A stretch of DNA of 64,000 bases from Chrysophaeum taylorii. Taxonomy: Eukaryota; Sar; Pelagophyceae; Pelagomonadales; Pelagomonadaceae. Below the pieces are notes generated by a model. That model searched no databases. It had not been told where the DNA came from and worked only from the letters and a program-made list of their open reading frames with translations. Positions 39,402 through 49,392 of the stretch are shown in pieces; positions within the stretch are counted from its first letter, which is position 1, and the number at the start of each line of letters is the position of its first letter. A program made the translations under genes and the position numbers. The stretch spans positions 124,001 to 188,000 of the forward strand of contig JAQMWT010000344.1 in assembly GCA_029834535.1 (NCBI GenBank), read 5' to 3'.

Positions 39402-42400
39402 TCACACATCGACTGCAAACTTAACGCGGGGAGGCTGGTGCGCGCTTAGTTGCTGCTGCTGTTGCTGCTCAGGCGCGTCGAGCGGTTGGAGTTCCTGCGG
39501 TCAACAAAACAATGAGTCGGATATAAAAATGTCGAGCGCACCTCATCCTCAGAGTCAGAGAGTGCCGCTATCTCGGCGAGGCGGGAGAGCGGCATGAGCC
39601 TGAAACGGGGCGGCGGGTGTGCGGCAAAGCGGCCAGCGACCGAGTCGTCGGCGACTCGTCGCCAGAGCGGCGTGGGTGCGGGCCGAGGTGGTCCCTCGAA
39701 GGGGTCGAATTCGTCGACGGGTAACGCGGCAGACTTGTCGTCGCCATTTTCGTTGTCGTCGTCGTCGGTGTCCTCTGATGGGAGATCATCGTCGTCGTCG
39801 TCCTCCGGGTAGTAGTTCTCGAGGTTGTGGTCGCGCCGGTACGTCTCCAGCTCGTCGAGCGATGGTCTCCGCCAAGAGGTGGCAAGGTCGTGGTCATTGT
39901 CGATCGTGCCATTCTCGACGGACACGACGCATGCCTGCGCCGCGTAGGCGACGAGACCGTTCGCGGCGCTCAAAGTAGAAGCGTCGCGCGAGGATGATGC
40001 CTGCAATAATCGTTGCCGTTGTTGTTGTTGTTGTTGTTGTTGCTGGAACTCCAAAAGTGATGACGATGATGCCTGGTGATGCTGCGGCAGATGTTGCGAT
40101 GCCGACTGCTGGGGCAGGTGGTTCCGAACATTGTTGTTGTTGCTAACCGCGACGAGCGCGGCCGGCGCCGCGGCGGCGTCGTGCTGTTGCTGCTGCTGTT
40201 GCTGCTGCGCGGTGGTTTTGGCGGTGTGGAGAGGGATGCGATGCAACTCGTAGCGGTCGAAGACGATGCGCCCTCCTCGGGCGAAGCGAGCTCGACGCCG
40301 GCATTGCGTTATCCGGCGCGCCGTGCCTTCGTCGTCGCGGAACGCCTGGAACGAGACTGCTAGGACGCCCATCGCTGTTGAACCCGGCGGCACGAGGGCC
40401 GCGTCGTACAAGTCGCGCACCCACCACCCGGTGTCCATAAAGCCTCGGCTTGGGACGCAGGGCCGGGTGCTTGTCGGCGGCTGCGCTTTCTTGCTCTGGT
40501 CGCCACTCGATTTGGTGGCGCCGTCACCATCGACGTCCGCATCGTACTTTCGAGACTTTTTCCGGTGCCGTTTCCTCTGGCTCACCGCTGCCTCTTTTCC
40601 CGTCACGGGGAGCACCAACGTCGACTCGACCTCGGCACCCGGACCCTCCGGGCTCTCAGGACACGTGACGACCGGCTGCGCCTTGACCATCGCTGACGCG
40701 GCAAGCCGTTCGCGAAGCGCGCTCGCGACCGCGGCAGAGAATCGAACCGACGTCGGCGAGGGTCGGTCGTCCTCTCGCGGATGAAGGGAAGAAGGCCCAT
40801 CTGTTGTTGTCGTCGCAGGTTTCGATGCAAGCCTCCGCTGGCGCTTCTTCGGCCTGTCGTTTGTGTCGTTCCCGTTTTCTTCGGCCGAAGCGTCAGCTGG
40901 CGCTGGCGCCGGCGCCGTCGCGGGCGCGTCGGAGACGCACGAGTCAGCTCGACAACGAGGTGCTGCGGTCAGCAAGATCTTGTCTTCCGCCAGCACGGGC
41001 ACAACGTAGTCCTCGGGGGCGTCGGCGAAGACGAGGAGCGGCTGCAGCGGCTCGCCGTCGTCGTTGTCGATGGTCTTTTCCACGGTGGTGTTGTTGTTGT
41101 TGTTGTTGGGCAACAACGCCTTGGACGCGTCGTTGTTGTTGTTGTTGTCGACGTCTCGCGTCGTCGCCGGCTTCGCCTTCGCATCGGAGACGCCGTCTTC
41201 CTCATCTTGCCGTCGTCTTCGTCTGTGATCGTCGGCATCGCCGTCAAGGAGGAGGGGGATGTTCGCCTCCTCGGCGAGAAGCGCGAGGCTACGTCGAAGC
41301 GCGCCGCGGTCAGCGTCGAGCTTGAGGCGCTTGATGCGCTCGCGGCGCGCGACGAGACCGCACAGCTCGCGGACGTTCTCGAAGTCTCGCCTGAGCTGCT
41401 GGAGCTTGCGGAAGGCGTCGACGTCATTCTTTCGGTGCTTCCGGAGCTTGTAGCGCTCCTTTTCGCGGGGCCGAAAGACGCAGTGGGGGTTGGTGTCGGT
41501 CGCGGCGGTCTTGGGCCAAAATCGTCGCAGCAGCGGTTTGCCAATCTTCCGACGCTTGGCAAGCCAGTACGCGTGGGCGACCGGCCCACAGGCGGCGGCG
41601 ATCGAGGCCGAGACCGCCGACGCGCCAACGCCGCCGCGGCACGGGGGCTCGCTCCTCTGTAGCATCTCGACTGCCTTGGACGCGGGCACGGGCGACTCGG
41701 AGCCGGTCGCGAGCTCGAGCGCGTCGACGAGCGCCTCGAGGGCGTCGCCGCCGAACGCGTCTACGCAGGCCGCCGTCCGCGCCTCGTCGACGGCCGACTT
41801 TTTCTCGGCAGCACCATTTCTTCTGGTCGAGACGGTCGAGTCCTTCTTCGTCGGCAACACGTCGGCGCCGTTATTGTTGGAAGGCGCGTAGCCGCCCTTG
41901 TCGGTCCAGTGCGGCGTCGTCGCGACCACCTTGAGCACCTCGGCCCGAAATTCGCCGGCGAGCCATTTCTCGTCGTCGGTGCCGAGGACGTACTCGATCT
42001 CCTCGTCCATCGCGCACACGTCCTTGTCGTGCTTCGCCACGTCAAAATCCGTCGACGCCGCCTTGGGCGATGCGAGCGCCGCCGCTCCGGCCGCGAGCGC
42101 GCCCGACGCCGTATCGCGCGTCACGTGTCTCGCGAGCGACAGCGCCCGAGGCGGCCGGTCGCCGCGCACGAAGGGCCCGTGGGCGATGCCGGTGCGCTGC
42201 GCGTAGCTCTCGTACTCAGTCACCTCGCGGTACACGGGCGTCGGTATGTTGAGCCGTTTGGAGCTCTTGGTGCTGCAGACGGCGCCCGCCTCGAGATCTC
42301 GGAGCGAGCACCGGACCACCTGCGCGTCGTCGAAGTGACGACGACGTCAGCAACGGGAGAGACGCACATTCTTTGTCGCCTCGTCCTCGACGAAATCGTA

Positions 42401-42568
42401 GAAAACCTCCTGGCCGTCGACGTCGTCGTCGTTCTTGGCGGCGCCGTCGTCGACGGTCGCTAGGCGCGCGATCGGCAATCGCTTGTAGACGTCGATCGGC
42501 CGCGCGCGCACCTCGCGTCGGCGGTGCGCCGCGCTGGCGGTAGCACTCGTCGCACTCCCTTGACTCAT
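39402..42568 (-). CDS. EPL1: Enhancer-of-polycomb-like protein, EPL1 type (3 exons)
   Basis: Exons 42568-42369 plus base 42368, then 42319-39542, then 39494-39402 give 1023 aa; introns are 48 nt and 47 nt. The start ATG (MSQGSATSATAS) is the first in frame. Two landmarks identify it: the acidic EPcA motif MDEEIEYVLGTDDEKWL (171-187), and the basic segment at 318-397 running YWLAKRRK, VFRPREKERYKLRKHRKND, LRRDFENVRELC. In yeast and animals EPL1/EPC bridges the Esa1/Tip60 acetyltransferase to nucleosomes in NuA4. The rest is low-complexity with poly-Asn, poly-Gln and Asp/Glu runs from trinucleotide repeats. The 3' intron is inferred: without it the frame ends at 39446 in a Ser/Asn tail, with it in ELQPLDAPEQQ and beyond. 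Divergent from TAF10. Confidence 0.88.
40017..41148. repeat. TTG/CTG trinucleotide tracts inside the EPL1-like gene
   Basis: Tracts at about 40017-40042, 40184-40206, 41087-41108 and 41132-41148 encode poly-Gln or poly-Asn on the minus strand. Confidence 0.85.
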
Positions 42569-42829
42569 CGACCCGCCTCGAACGCTTGTCTCTAATCTTC
42601 TCAAATACGCGACCCGCGCAACGCCGTGTGGCCGTCGCGAACGCAGGCAACGAACCACGTAGAGCCTCGTCCAGACCTCGGCCTCAGCATTCCGGGCCGT
42701 TTCGCGGCGTCGACGCGACGTCAACAACGCGCGCGTGTCGCGTCACGCGACGCCGCTCGCCATCGCGTGCGGGCCTGCGGCCCCATCGTTTGTGGATCCT
42801 AACCACCGAATTATAACGGGACTCGTGCG

Positions 42830-43324
42830 ATGAGCGCGCCACATCAAAAAAAACAAGAGGACCAGCTCCACGCCGACCTGGCGCAATTCCTCGACCGCGT
42901 GAAAGAGTACGAGCCGACGACCAACGAGGAGATCTGCCGGTATTATATGCAGCTTGGCGGCGTCAGAATTGACGAAACCGACAAGAACCAGGACCTCACC
43001 TTAAAACTGGTTGCGCTTGCGACGGATCACTTTGTCGCCGGCATTGTCCACGACGCGGGCGAGTTCGCGCATCTCCGCATGAACCCGCGCTCCAAGACGC
43101 AACGAAGACCTGACAACTGTCTGCGCATCGGCGACGTCATGCTCGCGCTCGAGCGCCGCGGAGTCACGACTCTTCAGGCCATACCCTCCGAGGATCAGGT
43201 CCAACAGGCCGCAAGCGGCCGTGGGTCGGCCAGCCAGAAACGCGCGCGCGAGACTCATAACGCCGACATTTCCGAGCCGCCGCATAAACGAATTGATGCT
43301 GCGAACGCACACACATCATCATAG
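42830..43324 (+). CDS. TAF10: TFIID/SAGA subunit TAF10
   Basis: A 164-aa single-exon nuclear protein. Residues 15-110 match the TAF10 histone-fold domain: LAQFLDRVKEYEPTTNEEIC, YYMQLGGVRIDETD, LTLKLVALATDHFVAGIVHD, then DNCLRIGDVMLALERRG. TAF10 pairs with TAF3 or TAF8 in TFIID and with a SPT7-type subunit in SAGA. The C-terminal 45 residues are polar with a basic patch (QKRARE, PHKR) suited to nuclear import. It lies 261 bp from the divergent EPL1-like gene. Confidence 0.9.
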   Translation: MSAPHQKKQEDQLHADLAQFLDRVKEYEPTTNEEICRYYMQLGGVRIDETDKNQDLTLKLVALATDHFVAGIVHDAGEFAHLRMNPRSKTQRRPDNCLRIGDVMLALERRGVTTLQAIPSEDQVQQAASGRGSASQKRARETHNADISEPPHKRIDAANAHTSS

Positions 43325-43913
43325 TATTATTGGTTAATTTTCCTCTGGGGTGGTCCAGTTTGTTAGTCATTCATTCATTCATTCATCATACACGGCGAGT
43401 TATCCACACATCTGAAGAAATTCGTGAGAGTATGGCGTCTGTTTCCCCGCGCGGATGTCCCAACGTCGTAGTTAAGATATCATCCGGCCACGCAGGGGCT
43501 GTCCTTGTGTGACAACGGAGGCGGCTCGACAAAAACCACAGGAGGAAGTTGTGACATCACGACGACCAAGGCCGATTTAAGGCGTCGCGGTGGGCTCGGG
43601 CGATCGGCGCGGCGGAGTGGGAATAGGCCAACGAGCATTCAACGAAAACAAAAAGTTGTGCCGCTCTTGCAGACGGAGCGGAACCACGCAGCAGACTCCC
43701 ACGATGCGATGTGAGCCCCTTGTGGCTCCTCGAGTCAATATAGATGGGCGCAGATGTTGCTCGAGAATGCGCCTCATCATGAGCAGCCGAAATCAAGATA
43801 TATCATTTCGTATCCTTTAGCATGTTTGCTTCGCCAGATTACTTCGATCCAATGGAACCAACGATGTTTACGCGACCTATGACGACCTATGACGAAATGG
43901 TTATGCCGTCGAC
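43325..43913. other. Intergenic region with (ATTC)n repeat
   Basis: A (ATTC)n run spans 43368-43385. A tandem GACCTATGAC(GA) occurs near 43877-43892. No gene is seen; it likely holds the promoter for the PH-ankyrin-WW gene. Confidence 0.5.
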
Positions 43914-46900
43914 ATGGCCGGTCCACGCCGGGACCGTTGCGCCGTGAAGATGCGCCGCGAACAATCACGACGAAAGGGACGGCCCAAGCGGTCGTCTCGG
44001 TCGCCAGATTACGCGCATGGGATACACACTGCGCACGAGCAGCGACTCATCGTCGGTGAATTGGTGTGTGTTTTCCTCGTCACCGTGTTGACGCCTCAAT
44101 CGAACAGGAACGGTTGCGTCGAGAGAACGAGGCTCTCCGTGCCGCCGCGTCAACGTCGAGCGCACTGGCAGCTCCATCGACGTTCGAGTACAATCGACAG
44201 CACGACGACACCGGAAGCGAGTATTCCGACGAACAAAGCGTGAGTACGATCGAAGCCGAACTTGCGACGCTCCGCGGAAACAATGCCCACCTGCGGGCTC
44301 AGCAGCAACAGCTCGTCGCGACGGTACATCAGTTCCGCGAAGACAGGCCCTTGACTTACGCGTCAGAAACGGCGACGAACATTTTGCGGCGACACTCCTC
44401 ATTTCGCGGGTCGAACGACTCGTTTAACTCGTGGCCGCTCATACCAGCAGGCGCGCAGCGGCCTGACTTGCCGACAACTGGCAACTCGTGGTTTGGCGTT
44501 GCCTCGGTGGCCGACCAATCATCGCCGCTGTTGAACCTGGTCCCGGCGTTGATTAGAGAAGGTGGCTATCTCTGGAAAGTGACGAACAGTATAGGGTCCG
44601 CGCCAAAGCGTCGATGGTTCCGCATCGCCATGCAAAGGCGAGATACGAAGAGTGAAATCGTGCTTACCTGGTGCGACCCTCGCACGGGAGTCGAAGATCT
44701 CGGCCTGGACTCGCCAACAGGATTCTCGTCGCCGGAGAGGCGTGTGCGGAGCTTCCGGCTGACGAATGTTGTCGAAGTTCGATTGGGCCACGAGACCCCC
44801 GCCTGGTGGATGCAAGCGAATGCCCGAAAGACACTTCCTGTGAAGGAACTTTGTTGGTCTCTCATTTCAGAGAAGGATGGTGGAACGCTCGATCTTGCTG
44901 CCGAATCGATTCAAGAGGCTAGGCTCTGGAAAGATACACTCCAAGTCATCGTAACGGAGCTCCAAAGCCAGCTACCAACGACGAGGAGGACGTGTAGTCC
45001 GACTTCCGGCGGACAAACGCGGCAACGAACGCCGAGTCTTACGACTTACAGCAAAGCTGATCGGCCGTGTGACACCTACGTTGGCTCGGGGGGCAGCGGC
45101 CAGTGCAGTTCGCAAGTCCAGCAACAACTCGCGACGGCCGTGCGCGAAGGTCGGACCAAAGAAGTGTCGAGGCTCTTTTCATCGCGCGTGATCAAGCCGG
45201 ACGAACTCATCGACCCCATGACGGGTGACACAGCGCTTTTGTTGGCGTGCCGCATCGGCTCGACAGAAATGATCAAGGTGGCGTTGGCACATGGAGCGCG
45301 CAACGATCCGCATCCAACATGGGGTTGCACGGCGCTTCAAATCGCCGTCGCTGGCAGTCACGTCGGCGCGGCTCGTGCACTTCTTGATGCTGCGGCTCCG
45401 AGCGGTGCTGACGCCGCCATCGTCAATCACGTCATTCTTGCGAGCGACACCAGCTCAAATTTTAGAAAGGGCGACGCCCCACTGCACGTTGCCGCGAGGC
45501 TGCTCGACCTCGCGATGGTCCAACTACTTCTAGAGCACCACGCGGATGTGCTCGCTCGGGATGAGCACGGATGCACGCCCGCCCACGTCGCAATCGAGGC
45601 GGCCCACGATCGCGCATTCGACGTGGTGGCGTTGCTCCTCGATGGCGCGAGCGACGAACTGGTTGACTCAAGGGACGACGCCGGTGGAGACGGTCTTCTG
45701 CATGTCGCCGCCCGGTCTGGAGCACGCCGATGCGTCGAACTTCTGGTGCAAGCCGCGGCGAATACAACGGCACAAAACAAGGCAGGAGAAACTCCACGCC
45801 AAACAGCAATCCGATCTGGCAAGTACGAAATCGCCGGAATCATTCGCGGCTATGAAACCAATCCGGGACGCGGAGATGAATCCGCCGAGCGGACCTCCGT
45901 CAAGACTAATGTCATTCAGGTTGGGTCGGCGACTCGCGATGATTCGGTTCTCCGCGCTCATGCCAAAGGTCGCATCAATTCCCGGTTAGCAAGCAAAGCC
46001 CGGGTCTTCCCTGATTGTAGCAACAGCGAGGCTACTCTTGCCGAGGCTACTCTTGCCCCAGCTCCGTTGCGAATGGACCGAAGCTACTGCTCTGACAGTG
46101 AACCCCGGAGCCCGTCGAACAATCCGCGGCAAGATACGCAGAAATCGTCACCAAAGTCGCCAAAACCACGCCGAGGTATCAGCTTCGATTCTACGAGTGA
46201 CGCATACTTGCAGGACATCCCAACGAACAGCGTCGAAGTGCGCGAGATGATCGCATCACCAATCGCGTCGTCCGCCGAGGGCCGCACATGGGCTACACCC
46301 CAAGAGTCGCCCGAAGCGGTGTCACCGCCGCCACTTCGCCAGAACGTTGAGCAGACCTACGCCCCACCGTCCGTGTTGTATAGCGACTCCGAATTCTACA
46401 CGCCAGATGGTGAGCAGTGGATGCAACTATATTGCGAAGAGGAGCAGTATCCGTACTTCTTGCATTTGTCGACCGGACATACGCAGTGGCTTGATCCACG
46501 TTCGCCCAACGGCCAGCTTCATCAAGGCCTGGTTCCAGACAATGCAATATTTGTTCAGGCCATGGCATCTTCGCCCGTAGCCGAAACGAAGGTACCAGAC
46601 ACTCGACATAAGCCCGCTGCGGACGTGGGTCGCATAAATATGGCGTCTGGGCCGACCGACGACGCGGCTGTCGTCGCTTCCAACAGCAGTCAAGACAATC
46701 GCACGCAGCGACGGAGCCTGTCCGGTGGCCCGATTGCCACCGCCGTTGACATTTTCACCGTGGCCGGTGGAAAGCGGGCTCCGTCGCCATCCCGGTCGAA
46801 ATCGAATGGAGACGGAAGTATGGCGCAAGATGCCCGATCACACCAGCCTGATATATCTACGTGCTCGAAATCGTCCGACATATTGTCGAATGAAGCATTG

Positions 46901-47545
46901 TCGCCGAAGGACGTGGGAGAGTCAAAGCGCGCTCGATGCAGGCTGACTGACGACTCGAGCGAGAAGAGCGACGCGCACTGTGGTAGTAGCAGCCACGCCC
47001 TTCAAAGCTACCCATCTTTCTCAAGTATCTTGACGCGTGACGAGTCTCGCGACGAGTACGATGAGGAAGAGGAGGATGACGACGACCTGAGTCGAGAAGC
47101 CAGTTCCAACGGCGCCGGGGTCTGCGGCGAAATCTCCCCTCTTAAGCGAATCGAGACCGATGAGCAGCTTATGGACGCGCTCGGAGATATATTATTGGAT
47201 GACAGTGACACGATGAATGACGAAGAGAACGAAGAACCACTTCACGACGCTGCATCATCTGTCCAAGAAGCCACTGAGTCGCAGCCACACTTTTCTCGTG
47301 CACCGAACTTGAGTCAGAACCAGAGGGAGAAGTTCCCTTCACAACAGATACCGTCGGAGCCTCAACTACCCACTGATGATGGTGAGGTTGATCGTTGTCA
47401 CCAGATTGTCGAGCCAGCGACCCCGCGGACGTCTGTCGAGCCGACGACTCCGCGGACATCATCTGTCGGCAAGACCCCCGCTCCAGAAGGCCGGTTATTG
47501 GAGAGATTCCCACGCGGGGCGCCGTCCAACGGCATTCGCAATTAA
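43914..47545 (+). CDS. PH-ankyrin-WW domain protein (2 exons)
   Basis: The 3.4-kb main exon has no ATG near its 5' end, so a first exon 43914-44063 joined by a 44-nt phase-0 intron to 44108 is proposed, giving 1195 aa; this start is less certain than the rest. Domains: basic N-terminus running into a short coiled coil (GELERLRRENEALRAAA); PH domain about 199-334 (EGGYLWKVTNS, KRRWFRIAM, W at the end); ankyrin repeats about 390-631 (GCTALQIAVAGSHVGAARAL, APLHVAARLLDLAMVQLLLE, GLLHVAARSGARRCVELLVQ); WW domain about 814-848 (WMQLY...YFLHLSTGHTQWLDP). The C-terminus is disordered with acidic and TPRTS-type repeats. PH suggests phosphoinositide membranes; ankyrin and WW bind proteins, so it is a scaffold. 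No enzyme domain. Confidence 0.82.
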
Positions 47546-47931
47546 TAGCACAAATTCATTCCTACAGCGTGCCGGGGGTCGACGCCCCCGCACAATCCGT
47601 TAATGTAATATGTAGACAGTCGGCGAGGCGTTTGTGATCCTGTAGGGGGGCACATATCTATCCAATGGGGGATGTATGTAGATTGCTCGGGCTGGGTGCG
47701 GCGAAGACCGAACATTCAGCACGAACATCCAAGACCCCCCCCTCATAGACGCACTCCGGGCACCCCACTAATGAGACGAGCACACAGCCTCAAGCGTTTT
47801 AAAAGGCCTGCTTCGTGTGATATCTTTAAGGATGATGATAAGGTTCAAGGGCGCCGTAGTGCAGTAATGCGCCACCCGCGGCACAAGGGCTCGGCAATCG
47901 AGTTACGAGCGATCGATCTTCGAGTTCATTT
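47546..47931. other. Convergent spacer, no gene seen
   Basis: Gap between the 3' ends of the PH-ankyrin-WW gene and the Gdt1-type gene. It carries a GC inverted repeat GGGGGTCGACGCCCCC near 47573-47588. Confidence 0.5.
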
Positions 47932-49056
47932 TCAGAAGACCCCGAAGAATGTGGTGACGGCGAAAACCAGGAAAAGAACGCCGGCGATGAGACTTACGCC
48001 TTTCTCGGAGACGTACTTGGAAATAAAGGAGCCGCCAAGGACCGCAATGCCGGTAGCCAAACCGTGGCCGGTACAAGCGCCAATGGCAACGACGTACGGA
48101 TTTTGCGCGGCCGAGAGCGCGATGGTTGAAATCTGGGACCGGTCGCCAATTTCGGCTGCCACAGTCAACGCGAAGGCTTCGCTCGCGAGGGCAACAGCCT
48201 TGCCGCGAGTTCGTTCAATGACCGAACCTTTCCTGAGTATGAGATCACGCACAGACAGTAGCACAAAGCGCACGCTAGCTCTTCTTCAGCGGACTTGAGC
48301 TCTTCCTCCAGGCCGTCGTCGGTGTCAGACGCTAGAGCGCCCGTGATGGATTTTATGCCGAAATAGACGAACGAGGCAATAGCGACGTAGTCGTCGACAG
48401 GGTAACCTCCGGTGAAAGAGTCTGGCACAGCGTGGAATATCTGACCGATGACGACCGAAATGATCGTCATAAGCACGAGCGCAAGGAAGGCGCCTTGTGT
48501 GCACGTCTCACGCGTTTCGAACCAACGCACCAACGAACGTAATGACCTACGACGAGTCAGTCGGCGACACGGCGGGACACGGCCGTACCCTCGAGGCGCG
48601 CGCGGCAAGGATCGACGCCTGCATCGTTCCTCACGTGTGTGTCACATGGCACTGTACAATAAAGAAGGTCTTGTCCCCGATTTCCGAGAGGAAGATCAGC
48701 GATGTCGCCTGCACGAACGCCTGGATGAGCCCGCCGTCGACCGCCACGAGCGTTGACGGCTCCAAGGCCGCCGCCGACGCCTGAAGGGCGCAAGATGTGA
48801 TGTTAATAAGAGACGACCTCACGGCGGTTGGGGTCAACAACGCAAGCGCCGGCACGATGCCAATACCGGCACGCTTGACCTTAAAGCGCCTTGGCGCCTC
48901 CGACTGTTTTGCGAAAGAAGCAACAGGCTCGTCGCTTAGACTCGACGTGACTCGCGGGGTTCCCATCGATCGTCCGACAGCTGACGGCACGCTTCTCAGA
49001 CCACATGCCGACTGCCACAGCCAGAGAGACGCGATCCACCCAACGCGACGATGCAT
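47932..49056 (-). CDS. TMEM165/Gdt1/PAM71-type cation transporter (5 exons)
   Basis: Exons 49056-48658, 48618-48589 (30 nt), 48546-48531 (16 nt), 48493-48274 and 48232-47932 give 321 aa; introns are only 39, 42, 37 and 41 nt. The frame closes only with this splicing and yields a continuous family match: SEIGDKTFFIASILAARASR, VITFVGAFLALVLMTIISVV, GYPVDDYVAIASFVYFG, then AEIGDRSQISTIALSA. Both diagnostic ExGD(K/R)(T/S) motifs are present (125-130 and 249-254), one per inverted half of a six-helix transporter. Relatives move Mn2+/Ca2+ into the Golgi or the plastid thylakoid. The N-terminus (MHRRVGWIASLWLWQSACG) looks like a signal sequence and the next 80 residues could be a transit region, so a Golgi or plastid membrane is plausible. 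Start at the ATG at 49056. Confidence 0.9.
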
Positions 49057-49392
49057 CACGTCGCGATTTCAACTTTGGTACCGTTCAACGGAAGCAAACC
49101 ATCTTCAAGGTTTTGTGACGTGGAAAGTATCCTACCACCTCGTTATCACAACATCGTGACTGACACCACACCCTATCCGATTATTTAAATAACAGCGGAT
49201 AGCGTGCATCTAAAGATTGAGCGCACCCGCAGATGGTGATGACCGCGCTCGCGTGGAGACCTTTCACGCGGAGGCTGCCCAGAACACGACTACGTTGACA
49301 ACGGGGTTTTGACGGCAGGTCGAGACACCGAGAGGGTGGACTTCGAGGAGACGAGCTTCGACACGGTTATCACAACATAGGAGATTCCAAAA
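49057..49392. other. Divergent promoter region
   Basis: A 336-bp spacer between the Gdt1-type gene (-) and the C2/EF-hand gene (+), two genes with a calcium/manganese theme. No other coding signal. Confidence 0.5.

Noticed and set aside
39446-39541. Unspliced C-terminus of the EPL1-like gene ending at 39446
   Set aside because: A 47-nt GTGCG...CGCAG segment just like the other introns interrupts it; splicing gives a stop at 39402-39404. Kept as second choice.
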